Shown: positions 17,432 through 25,532 of the stretch, piece by piece
How positions within the stretch are numbered: position 1 is the stretch's first letter
Layout of the letters: each line of letters begins with the position of its first letter
NCBI GenBank assembly: GCA_049976245.1
Contig: JBMFIQ010000019.1
Span: 1 to 47,200 of the forward strand
Reading direction: 5' to 3'
DNA length: 47,200 bases
Source: Microbacter sp049976245
Lineage (GTDB): Bacteria > Bacteroidota > Bacteroidia > Bacteroidales > Paludibacteraceae
Notes under the pieces: model-generated
What the model was told of the DNA's origin: nothing
Database searches by the model: none
What the model saw: the letters and a program-made list of their open reading frames with translations, nothing else
Position numbers and translations under genes: made by a program

Positions 17432-18115
17432 ATGCGCCGTTTTGCTGTCATCGTTGCGGGAGGAAAAGGGATTCGCATGAATTCACCCATTCCGAAACAA
17501 TTCATCGAGTTAAGGGGTAAACCTGTGTTAATGAGATCCATTGAGGCTTTTGCCGATTTTGATCGTGACATTGCCTTGTTTGTGGTGATTCCGGCTGATC
17601 ATTTTAATACATGGTACGATTTGTGCGATCAACATCATTTCAATGTGCCACACCATTTGGTTGAAGGCGGCAATACCCGTTTCGAATCGGTGTCTCATGC
17701 CCTCGATTTGATTCATCAGGAAGGCGTTGTTGCGGTGCATGACGGGGTCAGGCCGTTGGTGAGCAGAGCTTTAATTCAGCGGTGTTACGAAACGGCAGAA
17801 AAAATGGGATCAGCCATCCCGACGCGTCCCATCGTGGAATCGCTTCGACAGCGCACGCCGCATGGAAAAACCATGGGTGTTGATCGCGCCGATTATTTCA
17901 TTGTGCAAACGCCTCAAGTGTTTAATTCTATCATTCTCAAAGCTGCATATCGTCAACAGGAACCCGTAAACTATTCGGATGATGCTTCGCTGATTGATCA
18001 TTTTGGCATTGCCGTCAACTTGGTGGAAGGCGAACGTCGTAACATTAAAATTACCGATCCGATTGATTTGAAAGTGGCCGAATGGGTTTTGTCCAACGAC
18101 GAAAAAGGCCTTTAA
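17432..18115 (+). CDS. ispD: 2-C-methyl-D-erythritol 4-phosphate cytidylyltransferase
   Basis: A 227-residue protein. The CTP-binding loop VAGGKGIRMNSPIPKQFIEL is at 8-27, and VHDGVRPLVS near 108-117 is the second IspD signature. TDPIDLKVAEWVL is the usual C-terminal block. It joins CTP and MEP to form CDP-ME in the non-mevalonate isoprenoid pathway, in the cytoplasm. The length is normal for single-domain IspD, with no IspF fusion. RecG is encoded 72 bp downstream on the same strand; co-transcription is possible. A hairpin element lies upstream. Confidence 0.95.
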   Translation: MRRFAVIVAGGKGIRMNSPIPKQFIELRGKPVLMRSIEAFADFDRDIALFVVIPADHFNTWYDLCDQHHFNVPHHLVEGGNTRFESVSHALDLIHQEGVVAVHDGVRPLVSRALIQRCYETAEKMGSAIPTRPIVESLRQRTPHGKTMGVDRADYFIVQTPQVFNSIILKAAYRQQEPVNYSDDASLIDHFGIAVNLVEGERRNIKITDPIDLKVAEWVLSNDEKGL

Positions 18116-18187
18116 TGCTTTGTCACGGTTTAAATCATTCGAGCATTGATGTGAAGGAAAAGGATCAAAACAAATGATTTTTTAGGA

Positions 18188-20287
18188 ATGGTTGATCTCA
18201 ATTCGGAAGATATCCAGTTTATTCCAGGCATTGGACCAAAACGTGCCGAATTGTTTCGACATGAGTTAAAGATCCAGACCGTTGAAGATCTTCTTTATTA
18301 TTTCCCTTATAAATACATTGATCGAAGTCGGTTTTACACCATTGCCGAGATTGAAAGTGATGCAGGTTTTGTTCAGCTCAAAGGGAAAATTGTTCGTTTT
18401 GATCAACAGGGAAGTGGACGACAGCAGCGCCTGACGGCTCGGTTTGTGGATAACACGGGAAGCATCGAATTGATTTGGTTTCAGGGCATTCAATACATTC
18501 TGAAGCAATACAAAATTGACACGCCTTATGTGGTGTTTGGCAAGCCGACCCTTTTCAACGGTCGTTTTTCGATCGCTCATCCCGAAATAGACTCTCCGGA
18601 GCAAAATCCGTTGCAGGCCAGCCTTGTTTTACAAGGTTACTACGGGACAACTGAAAAAATGAAATTAAATTTTCTGAATTCAAAGGTGATTCAGAAAATC
18701 ATTTTCACGCTGCTTCATGCTTTGTCATCTCCCATTCCTGAGACGTTGCCGGCGTATCTGATTCAAAAGTATCATTTAATGCCATTGCATGAAGCAGTCA
18801 GCACCATGCATTTCCCTTTGAACAATCATCGGCTTGCCAAAGCACGTCAGCGGCTGAAGTTTGAAGAGTTGTTTTACATCCAGCTTTCTTTGTTGCGTTT
18901 GGCAAAACAGCGGGAAATCCAATCCAAAGGATATGTTTTTGAACACATTGGAGCGGCCTTTAACGAGTTTTATCATCATTATCTACCGTTTGAGTTGACT
19001 TCGGCTCAAAAAAAGGTCATTCGTGAAATTCGGGCTGATGTGGGTAGCGGGCATCAGATGAACCGCCTTCTTCAGGGCGATGTGGGCAGCGGCAAAACTT
19101 TGGTGGCATTGATGGCCATGCTCATGGCTGTTGATAATGGTTTTCAAGCCTGTTTGATGGCGCCCACCGAAATATTGGCTACACAGCATTATGAAACCAT
19201 CTCCCGTTTGTTGAACGGCATGAGTGTGACGGTCGGTTTATTGACAGGCTCAACACGAAAATCAGATCGGGTGCTTCTCCATGAACAGCTTCGAAACGGG
19301 CAACTGCATTTGCTCATTGGTACTCATGCGCTGCTCGAAGATGAGGTGCAGTTTGCCAATGTAGGACTGGTCGTCATTGATGAGCAACATCGGTTTGGCG
19401 TGGCTCAACGTGCCAGGATGTGGAATAAAAACGAACAGTCGCCTCATATTTTGGTCATGACGGCTACTCCAATTCCCCGCACGTTGGCAATGACACTCTA
19501 CGGTGATTTGGACGTGTCGGTCATTGATGAATTGCCTCCCGGACGAAAAGCAGTGCAGACGGTTCATTACTATGAACAAAAACGCGAAGCGGTTTATCGT
19601 TTTATTTTAAAAGAATTGGCTTTGGGGCGTCAAATCTATGTGGTGTATCCTTTGATTGAAGAATCAGAAAAATTGGATTTCCAAAATCTTACCGATGGTT
19701 TTAATGCCATGAAAAAACGATTTCCATGTTTTGAAGTAGGGATGGTACACGGAAGAATGAGCTCGGCGGAAAAAGACGAGGCCATGAATCGATTTATTTC
19801 AGCCCAAACCAATATTTTGGTAGCCACTACAGTGATTGAAGTTGGCGTGAACGTCCCGAATGCTACGGTTATGATCATTGAAAGTGCCCATCGTTTCGGA
19901 CTTAGTCAATTGCATCAGTTGCGCGGCAGGGTAGGAAGAGGAAGTGATCAATCATATTGCATTTTGCTGACACCTTTTGAATTGAGCAAAGAAACGCGCA
20001 AACGCATGGAAATCATGATGCGTACCAATGATGGCTTTGAAATTGCCGAAGCCGATTTGAAATTGCGCGGACCCGGCGATTTGGAAGGAACACAACAAAG
20101 CGGCATCCCTTTCACTTTGCGCGTGGCCAATTTGGCCAAAGATCAACAAATGCTCCAATTTGCCCGCACCATAGCACGGGATCTCTTGGATGAAGATCCA
20201 ATGCTGAAGCGTCCCGAACATGCTATTTTAAAACAACAACTCCAAAAAAAGCACAAAAAAACCATCGATTGGAAAAAAATCAGCTAA
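18188..20287 (+). CDS. recG: ATP-dependent DNA helicase RecG
   Basis: A 699-residue protein of normal RecG length. The N-terminal wedge/OB domain (about 1-180) has the PGIGPKRAELF helix-hairpin start. The helicase core carries GDVGSGKT, DEQHRFG, TATPIPRT and QLRGRVGRG (motifs I, II, III and VI). The C-terminal part holds GPGDLEGTQQSG. It reverses stalled replication forks and branch-migrates Holliday junctions. No truncation or frameshift. It follows ispD and ends about 80 bp before ndk, which has its own promoter. Confidence 0.95.
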   Translation: MVDLNSEDIQFIPGIGPKRAELFRHELKIQTVEDLLYYFPYKYIDRSRFYTIAEIESDAGFVQLKGKIVRFDQQGSGRQQRLTARFVDNTGSIELIWFQGIQYILKQYKIDTPYVVFGKPTLFNGRFSIAHPEIDSPEQNPLQASLVLQGYYGTTEKMKLNFLNSKVIQKIIFTLLHALSSPIPETLPAYLIQKYHLMPLHEAVSTMHFPLNNHRLAKARQRLKFEELFYIQLSLLRLAKQREIQSKGYVFEHIGAAFNEFYHHYLPFELTSAQKKVIREIRADVGSGHQMNRLLQGDVGSGKTLVALMAMLMAVDNGFQACLMAPTEILATQHYETISRLLNGMSVTVGLLTGSTRKSDRVLLHEQLRNGQLHLLIGTHALLEDEVQFANVGLVVIDEQHRFGVAQRARMWNKNEQSPHILVMTATPIPRTLAMTLYGDLDVSVIDELPPGRKAVQTVHYYEQKREAVYRFILKELALGRQIYVVYPLIEESEKLDFQNLTDGFNAMKKRFPCFEVGMVHGRMSSAEKDEAMNRFISAQTNILVATTVIEVGVNVPNATVMIIESAHRFGLSQLHQLRGRVGRGSDQSYCILLTPFELSKETRKRMEIMMRTNDGFEIAEADLKLRGPGDLEGTQQSGIPFTLRVANLAKDQQMLQFARTIARDLLDEDPMLKRPEHAILKQQLQKKHKKTIDWKKIS

Positions 20288-20302
20288 AAAATCACACAAA
20301 AA

Positions 20303-20334
20303 TTTGGTTGTGTCATTTTTTATTTCTTACTTTG
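20303..20334 (+). promoter_or_regulatory. Promoter of ndk-M23
   Basis: TTTG at 20303-20306 and TTACTTTG at 20327-20334, 20 nt apart, match the -33/-7 arrangement with one deviation (TT for TA). About 33 nt before the ndk ATG. Confidence 0.55.
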
Positions 20335-20367
20335 ACATTAAATTGATTTTTAGACACACACAACTGT

Positions 20368-20832
20368 ATGCAGAAAACACTTATTTTATTGAAACCGAGT
20401 ACAATAGAAAGAGGATTAGTAGGAGAAATTATTACAAGACTTGAGAAAAAGGGGTTGCTTATCGTAGGCTTAAAAATGGTTCAGTTATCCGATGCGTTAA
20501 TCGAGGAACATTATGCTCATTTAATTCATAAGCCCTTTTTCCCTATTTTGAAAGAAGCTATGCAAAAAACACCTGTAATAGCGATGTGTGTGAAAGGGAA
20601 GGAAGCCGTTCGGCTGGTGAGAGACATGGCCGGACCAACCAACGGGCGAAATGCAGCTCCGGGAACAATCCGCGGCGATTACAGCATCAGCTCCATGAAA
20701 AACTTGATTCATGCTTCCGATTCCTTGGCAAATGCGCATATTGAAATCAATCGATTTTTTAAACCTGAAGAAATCCTTGAGTACACAACGGTTTTATCAA
20801 CAGCCTTGTATGCTCCTGACGAATTAAGCTAA
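20368..20832 (+). CDS. ndk: Nucleoside-diphosphate kinase
   Basis: A 154-residue protein. TLILLKPSTIERGLVGEI opens it, AGPTNGRNAAPGTIRGDYS is at about 88-106, and the phosphate-accepting His115 is in NLIHASDS. The Gly of the usual HGSDS is Ala here, as in several Bacteroidota homologues, and the catalytic residues are present. It balances NTP and dNTP pools by phosphate transfer from ATP. The metallopeptidase gene starts 22 bp downstream and is probably co-transcribed. Confidence 0.95.
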   Translation: MQKTLILLKPSTIERGLVGEIITRLEKKGLLIVGLKMVQLSDALIEEHYAHLIHKPFFPILKEAMQKTPVIAMCVKGKEAVRLVRDMAGPTNGRNAAPGTIRGDYSISSMKNLIHASDSLANAHIEINRFFKPEEILEYTTVLSTALYAPDELS

Positions 20833-20854
20833 TGACCAAAAACACCCGATAAGT

Positions 20855-21700
20855 ATGAAGAAAGTAATTTTGCTGTCTTTTATTTGGCTTTTTTTCTGCG
20901 GATTTTCCCAGCATTCCGAAGCTAAGAGACGGATTACGCATCACCATGCGAAACAGACAAAGCCACATGAGTTGGCTGCAGTGGACGACGTGCAGCGTCA
21001 AATTAATGCCTTAAACTCCTTGATGTTGCAAAAAATGCAACAAGAAGAAGACCCCAATGCAACGGAAGATGATTCAAATATTCCTGCAAGCGGTATTTAC
21101 GAGTCATGGACCAACAGCCGTATCAATCCCTATCACATGCCTGTTTCCAAACTACCTGATTCAGTCAGGGTGGACGTTTCGCAGTTCGTGCCTCCCGTTG
21201 AGTCTTGGATTACTTCTCATTTCGGGTGGAGAAGCCGATTCCATCGCATGCACTACGGCACGGACTTAAAACTCAACATTGGCGATCCCGTTCGTTGTGC
21301 TTTCGACGGCAAAGTCCGTATCACAGGCTACGAAGCCGGCGGTTATGGGAATTATGTTGTTGTCCGTCACGATAACGGATTAGAAACGGTTTACGGCCAT
21401 TTGTCAAAAATCATGGTTCACGAGGATCAAGTCCTAAAAGCAGGTGATGTGCTTGGATTGGGCGGGAGTACCGGACGTTCCACAGGGCCTCATTTGCATT
21501 TCGAGGTGCGTTATTTGGGAAATGCCATTAACCCTGAAAAAATATTCGATTTTGCCGATGGAACTCCATGGCATGATACCTACGAAATTACCAAGACAGG
21601 ATCGTTTGATTATGAATATGCTTCACACTACAAACCATCCGGTCACTTTAAAAAAGGTTTGGCGCGAACAAGTCGTCATAAAAAAACGATGCGACGCTGA
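20855..21700 (+). CDS. Secreted M23-family (LytM) endopeptidase
   Basis: A 281-residue protein with a signal peptide (MKKVILLSFIWLFFCGFS...). A linker about 25-110 is followed by a LytM domain (about 115-240). Zinc ligands are His133 and Asp137 in HYGTD and His215 in HLHFE, with His213 catalytic. All are present, so it should cleave peptidoglycan cross-links rather than be a degenerate EnvC/NlpD-like activator. It acts in the periplasm. The basic tail (HKPSGHFKKG...) is unusual but short. It ends just before a strong terminator at 21737. Confidence 0.9.
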   Translation: MKKVILLSFIWLFFCGFSQHSEAKRRITHHHAKQTKPHELAAVDDVQRQINALNSLMLQKMQQEEDPNATEDDSNIPASGIYESWTNSRINPYHMPVSKLPDSVRVDVSQFVPPVESWITSHFGWRSRFHRMHYGTDLKLNIGDPVRCAFDGKVRITGYEAGGYGNYVVVRHDNGLETVYGHLSKIMVHEDQVLKAGDVLGLGGSTGRSTGPHLHFEVRYLGNAINPEKIFDFADGTPWHDTYEITKTGSFDYEYASHYKPSGHFKKGLARTSRHKKTMRR

Positions 21701-21736
21701 TCCATGACAAAACTTCTTACTTTTGTACGAAACATG

Positions 21737-21782
21737 ATAACGGCTTGAAAATAAATTGATTCAGGCCGTTATCTTTTTTTTG
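21737..21782 (+). terminator. Intrinsic terminator after the M23 gene
   Basis: A 13-bp stem, ATAACGGCTTGAA (21737-21749) with TTCAGGCCGTTAT (21760-21772) including G-U pairs, is followed by a run of about ten T. Confidence 0.9.
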
Positions 21783-21858
21783 GTTTTGAAAAACAGAAAA
21801 GAATTTGCCTGTTTTAAAAACGACGACAATAAATGGTGTAACCAATCAAAAAAAAACG

Positions 21859-21887
21859 TATCTTTGCAGCGCCTTTCGAGAAAAGGC
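21859..21887 (+). promoter_or_regulatory. rpsP promoter and leader hairpin
   Basis: TATCTTTG (21859-21866) is a consensus -7 box. Directly after the expected start site, GCCTTT (21871-21876) and AAAGGC (21882-21887) form a hairpin at the very 5' end of a roughly 53-nt leader. It may stabilise the mRNA or take part in ribosomal-protein feedback. Confidence 0.6.
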
Positions 21888-21923
21888 CGTTTAGGCATTT
21901 ATAATCAATTAAATCAACATTCA

Positions 21924-22472
21924 ATGGCAACAAAAATCAGATTACAACGACATGGGCGCAAGGGATATGCCTATTATCACATTGTCGTAGCAGACAGTCG
22001 CGCTCCACGTGACGGTAAATTTATTGAACGAATCGGATCCTACAATCCAAACACCAATCCGGCAACCATCGATCTTAATTTTGATCGTGCATTGTATTGG
22101 ATCAACACCGGTGCTCAACCCACCGATACGACCCGCAACATTCTTTCCGACGAAGGAGTTCTGTTGATGAAACATTTACAGGGAGGTGTTAAAAAGGGAG
22201 CTTTTGATGAAGCTGAAGCACAGAAACGTTTCCAGGCTTGGAAATTGGCACGTATTGCTTCCATCAACGCCATGAAAGAGAAAAGTGTGGCCGAACGTCA
22301 AGAGATGGCTAAGAAACGTCACGAAGAAGAAGCTGCCAAACATCAGGCAAAAGCTGCCGCATTGGCTAAGAAGCAAGCTGAAGAATCGGCTGCATTGGCT
22401 GCCAAAGCTGTTGAAGCTGCTCAAGAAGCTGCTGCTGCAGATGCCACAGCGCCGGCGGAATCCGCACAATAA
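21924..22472 (+). CDS. rpsP: 30S ribosomal protein S16 with extended C-terminus
   Basis: MATKIRLQRHGRKGYAYYHI is a clear S16 start, so translation begins at ATG 21924 and not at the longer upstream frame. The S16 core covers about 1-85. A tail of about 95 residues follows that is rich in Ala, Lys and Glu and should be helical; most bacterial S16 proteins end near residue 80-90, and such tails are common in Bacteroidota. S16 binds 16S rRNA early in 30S assembly. The gene is a single transcription unit with its own promoter (21859) and terminator (22501). Confidence 0.96.
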   Translation: MATKIRLQRHGRKGYAYYHIVVADSRAPRDGKFIERIGSYNPNTNPATIDLNFDRALYWINTGAQPTDTTRNILSDEGVLLMKHLQGGVKKGAFDEAEAQKRFQAWKLARIASINAMKEKSVAERQEMAKKRHEEEAAKHQAKAAALAKKQAEESAALAAKAVEAAQEAAAADATAPAESAQ

Positions 22473-22500
22473 AATAAGGATTTTCTACTTTATTGTTCAT

Positions 22501-22541
22501 AAAGCCATCTTTCAATGCGTTGAAAGGTGGCTTTTCCTTTC
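22501..22541 (+). terminator. Intrinsic terminator after rpsP
   Basis: AAAGCCATCTTTCAA (22501-22515) pairs with TTGAAAGGTGGCTTT (22520-22534) with one G-U pair and a 4-nt loop, followed by TTCCTTT. Confidence 0.88.
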
Positions 22542-22568
22542 TCTCCTGCTTGTTTCTTCATCAAGGTG

Positions 22569-22599
22569 TTGGTTGTGAATAAAAAAAGTGCTACCTTTG
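22569..22599 (+). promoter_or_regulatory. Promoter of the DUF1599-DoxX-tpiA operon
   Basis: TTG (22569-22571), 20 nt, then TACCTTTG (22592-22599): a full -33/-7 match, about 78 nt before the first ATG at 22678. Confidence 0.7.
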
Positions 22600-22677
22600 A
22601 AACACAATTTAGATTTTCTCGATAGGATTCACCTGTTGTTCTGTTTGTGAACGCACAAACAAAATCCCTTTCAGCTT

Positions 22678-23250
22678 ATGCTTACTACCGATCAGCAGTA
22701 CGATGCGGTAATCAAAGAATGCCGCGACATTTTCTCCAAAAAATTGATGGATTATGGTTGTTCATGGCGTATTTTGCGCCCTTCTTCCGTCACCGATCAG
22801 ATTTTTATCAAAGCAGCCCGCATTCGTACCATCGAAACCAAAAAAGAAGTATTGATCAAAGAAACCGTTTACAACGAGTGGATTGCCATTGTGAATTATG
22901 GAATCATCGGACTTATTCAATTGGAAAAAGGATACAGCGAAGAGTCGGACATGACGCCGCAGGAAGCATTGGAATGTTATGATCGGTATGTGTTGAAGGC
23001 AAAAACCCTGATGATGGCCAAAAATCACGATTACGACGAAGCATGGCGACTGATGCGCATTGAATCCTATACCGATTTGATTTTGATGAAATTGCATCGT
23101 ACCAAACAAATCGAAAACAACAGTGGTCACACTTTGATTTCGGAAGGCATTGATGCCAACTATTATGACATGATCAATTATGCCGTTTTTGCCTTGATTA
23201 AAATGACATTTGGAAACGAACCCCAATCTCTTTCATTCATTCAGTCATGA
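22678..23250 (+). CDS. DUF1599-domain protein, internally duplicated
   Basis: A 190-residue soluble protein. Two halves align: DYGCSWRILRPSSVTDQIFI (from 25) with DYDEAWRLMRIESYTDLILM (from 118), and WIAIVNYGIIGLIQL (68-82) with YYDMINYAVFALIKM (162-176). The family (DUF1599, a predicted nucleotide-modification-associated domain) has no firmly established reaction. The order DUF1599 - DoxX - tpiA is found in Bacteroides and relatives. The next gene starts inside its stop codon (ATGA at 23247-23250), so the three are translationally coupled. Confidence 0.85.
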   Translation: MLTTDQQYDAVIKECRDIFSKKLMDYGCSWRILRPSSVTDQIFIKAARIRTIETKKEVLIKETVYNEWIAIVNYGIIGLIQLEKGYSEESDMTPQEALECYDRYVLKAKTLMMAKNHDYDEAWRLMRIESYTDLILMKLHRTKQIENNSGHTLISEGIDANYYDMINYAVFALIKMTFGNEPQSLSFIQS

Positions 23251-24527
23251 ATGCGTTGTTAGCAACACTTTTTAAGATACTGCGCTGGCTGTTTGGAGCA
23301 CTCTTTGTTTTTTCGGCCGTTGTCAAATTAATGGACCCGCTTGGGAGCGCATATAAGTTTCAGGATTATTTTGAGGCGATGAATCTATCGTCTCTTTCAG
23401 CTTATGCTTTGTTTTTTTCCGTTGCATTATCTGTGGTTGAATTGCTGATCGGGGTCAATTTACTTGCCGGCATTCGCCTGAAAGCCACCATGTTTGTGAC
23501 CGCATTGTTTATGGCAGTCATGACTCCGCTGACCGCATGGATTGCCATTGCCAATCCGGTGAGCGATTGTGGTTGTTTCGGCGATGCTCTTGTCATCGGC
23601 AATTGGGCTACTTTTTATAAAAACATTGTTTTGACCTTGTTGTTGGTCGTGATGTTTCTTCTTTATCGCTATCATACTTCACGTCTTGATCCGAAAACGG
23701 AATGGGTTCTGATGGGTTACACGCTGGTGAGTGCTTTGATTTTTGCTCATCTCAATTATTACTATTTACCAATGATCGATTTTCGTCCCTATCGCATTGG
23801 AACGCATCTGCCCGATAAAATGGCCATTCCTCCTGGTGCTCCGACCAACGAATACAGCACAACATTTATTTTGGAGAAAAACGGTGTACGTAAGTCTTTT
23901 TCACTTGCCAATTATCCGGACTCCACATGGACTTTTATTGCGCAGCAATCCAAGTTGATCAAAAAGGGATTTACGCCGGCCATACAGGATTTTGCCATTC
24001 ACGATGATCATATGAATGATTTGACAGACAGTATTTTGCATGTTAAACATTATCTTTTTCTGGTTATTTCGGATCACTTGAATCAGATGGAAACCAATCA
24101 TTTAAAGGAACTAAAAGCGTTGCATGCTTACGCGCAAGGTTATCGGTATGGTTTTTACCTCTTAACCGGATCAACGGATGAGGTTGCGGCCGAATTTTTA
24201 AGCAAAGCCGACTGGCGGGTTCCCGTACTGTTTGCCGATCCGATCACTTTAAAAACGGTGATTCGCTCTAATCCCGGATTGGTATTGCTGTACGATGGCA
24301 CGGTCGTTAATAAGTGGTCTAATGCTGAGTTTCCTTCTTTTGCAGGTCCGTTGCATCAAAATGTTTTGCTCGAGATGCCCTCTATTGGAAGATATTGGGA
24401 GGCCATTGGTTTTATGTTGTTATACATCATTTTGTTTTGGGTCATTCGTTTTTGGCTTAACAGCAAAAAGAAATCGAATACATCACTCAATAGTTTTTAT
24501 CACACCACTAATTATTCAATCAAATGA
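23247..24527 (+). CDS. DoxX-like membrane protein of the tpiA operon
   Basis: A 426-residue protein. Four hydrophobic segments at about 5-25, 45-70, 75-95 and 120-145 with a DCGCFGD motif before the last are typical of DoxX/MauE-like proteins. Another two hydrophobic segments lie near 155-170 and 385-405, with a soluble region of about 210 residues between them. CGCF may be redox-active, as in the MauE/vitamin-K-reductase-related group, but no electron partner is visible. It overlaps its neighbours by 4 bp on both sides. This matches the membrane protein found next to tpiA in Bacteroides; its function is unknown. Confidence 0.82.
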   Translation: MNALLATLFKILRWLFGALFVFSAVVKLMDPLGSAYKFQDYFEAMNLSSLSAYALFFSVALSVVELLIGVNLLAGIRLKATMFVTALFMAVMTPLTAWIAIANPVSDCGCFGDALVIGNWATFYKNIVLTLLLVVMFLLYRYHTSRLDPKTEWVLMGYTLVSALIFAHLNYYYLPMIDFRPYRIGTHLPDKMAIPPGAPTNEYSTTFILEKNGVRKSFSLANYPDSTWTFIAQQSKLIKKGFTPAIQDFAIHDDHMNDLTDSILHVKHYLFLVISDHLNQMETNHLKELKALHAYAQGYRYGFYLLTGSTDEVAAEFLSKADWRVPVLFADPITLKTVIRSNPGLVLLYDGTVVNKWSNAEFPSFAGPLHQNVLLEMPSIGRYWEAIGFMLLYIILFWVIRFWLNSKKKSNTSLNSFYHTTNYSIK

Positions 24528-25279
24528 GAAAGAACATTGTAGCAGGGAACTGGAAAATGAACAAAACCCTGCAGGAAGGCGTTGCTTTAGCCACCGAAAT
24601 TGTAAAAGAATTAAAAAATAAACCGTTGTCATGTGAAGTGATTTTAGGCACTCCGTTTATTCATTTAGCTTCCGTGTCTTCTGTTGTTGATCAAAGCGGG
24701 ATTCATGTAGCAGCACAAAATTGCGCCGATAAGGCTTTCGGCGCATTTACAGGTGAAGTGAGTGCGGCCATGGTAAAATCGACCGGTGCTGATTACGTCA
24801 TACTTGGTCATTCGGAACGCAGGGAATATTATCATGAAACAAGCGATATTCTCAACCGAAAAGTAGCTTTGGCATTGGAAAACGGGTTAACTCCAATTTA
24901 TTGTTGCGGAGAAGCATTGGAAGTGCGCAACGCTAATAAACAAAATGATTTTGTTCAAAAACAGCTTGAAGAAACCATTTTCAATCTTAGCCCGGAAGCG
25001 TTCAAAAAAATTGTTATTGCTTACGAACCCATTTGGGCTATCGGAACCGGCGTGACGGCCTCAACCGCACAAGCTCAGGAAATGTTGGCTTTTATTCGTG
25101 GTTTGATCGCACAAAAATACGGCAAAGAGATGGCCGATAACACTTCTATTTTGTACGGCGGAAGTTGCAACGCTGCCAATGCTCCCGAATTGTTTGCTCA
25201 ACCTGACATTGATGGTGGCTTGATTGGAGGAGCCTCTTTGAAAGCTGCCGATTTTATCGCTATTGTTCACTCTTTTTGA
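24524..25279 (+). CDS. tpiA: Triosephosphate isomerase
   Basis: A 251-residue TIM barrel. Catalytic residues are all visible: Lys11 in GNWKMN, His96 in LGHSERR and Glu168 in AYEPIWAIGTG. YGGSCNAAN near the C-terminus binds phosphate. It interconverts dihydroxyacetone phosphate and glyceraldehyde 3-phosphate. Its ATG overlaps the stop of the DoxX-like gene, and a strong terminator at 25309 ends the operon. Confidence 0.97.
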   Translation: MRKNIVAGNWKMNKTLQEGVALATEIVKELKNKPLSCEVILGTPFIHLASVSSVVDQSGIHVAAQNCADKAFGAFTGEVSAAMVKSTGADYVILGHSERREYYHETSDILNRKVALALENGLTPIYCCGEALEVRNANKQNDFVQKQLEETIFNLSPEAFKKIVIAYEPIWAIGTGVTASTAQAQEMLAFIRGLIAQKYGKEMADNTSILYGGSCNAANAPELFAQPDIDGGLIGGASLKAADFIAIVHSF

Positions 25280-25308
25280 GTTGAACAAATGACTTGAAAT
25301 CTTTTTAC

Positions 25309-25342
25309 AAAGGAGCAGACTGAATGGTTTGCTCCTTTTTTT
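25309..25342 (+). terminator. Intrinsic terminator after tpiA
   Basis: AAAGGAGCA (25309-25317) pairs with TGCTCCTTT (25330-25338), followed by a run of T. Confidence 0.88.
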
Positions 25343-25532
25343 GGTAAAATATGGTTAAGAGAAGAGGATTCTCCTTACATTGCTATTCGCTTCTGATAGA
25401 GGTGAGTAGCAAATGATGATACATAAATCGACACATGATTCTTTCCCGTTTCATACTCAATGCGACAAAACGGATGGCGTTCGATGGTTCAAAATGCTTA
25501 TCTTTACTTGTTTTTCAAGGTCTCTTCGCCAT

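Noticed and set aside
20710..20727. Ndk active-site HASDS as a defect
   Set aside because: His115 and the SDS are kept, and Ala or Thr at the Gly position is seen in Bacteroidota homologues.
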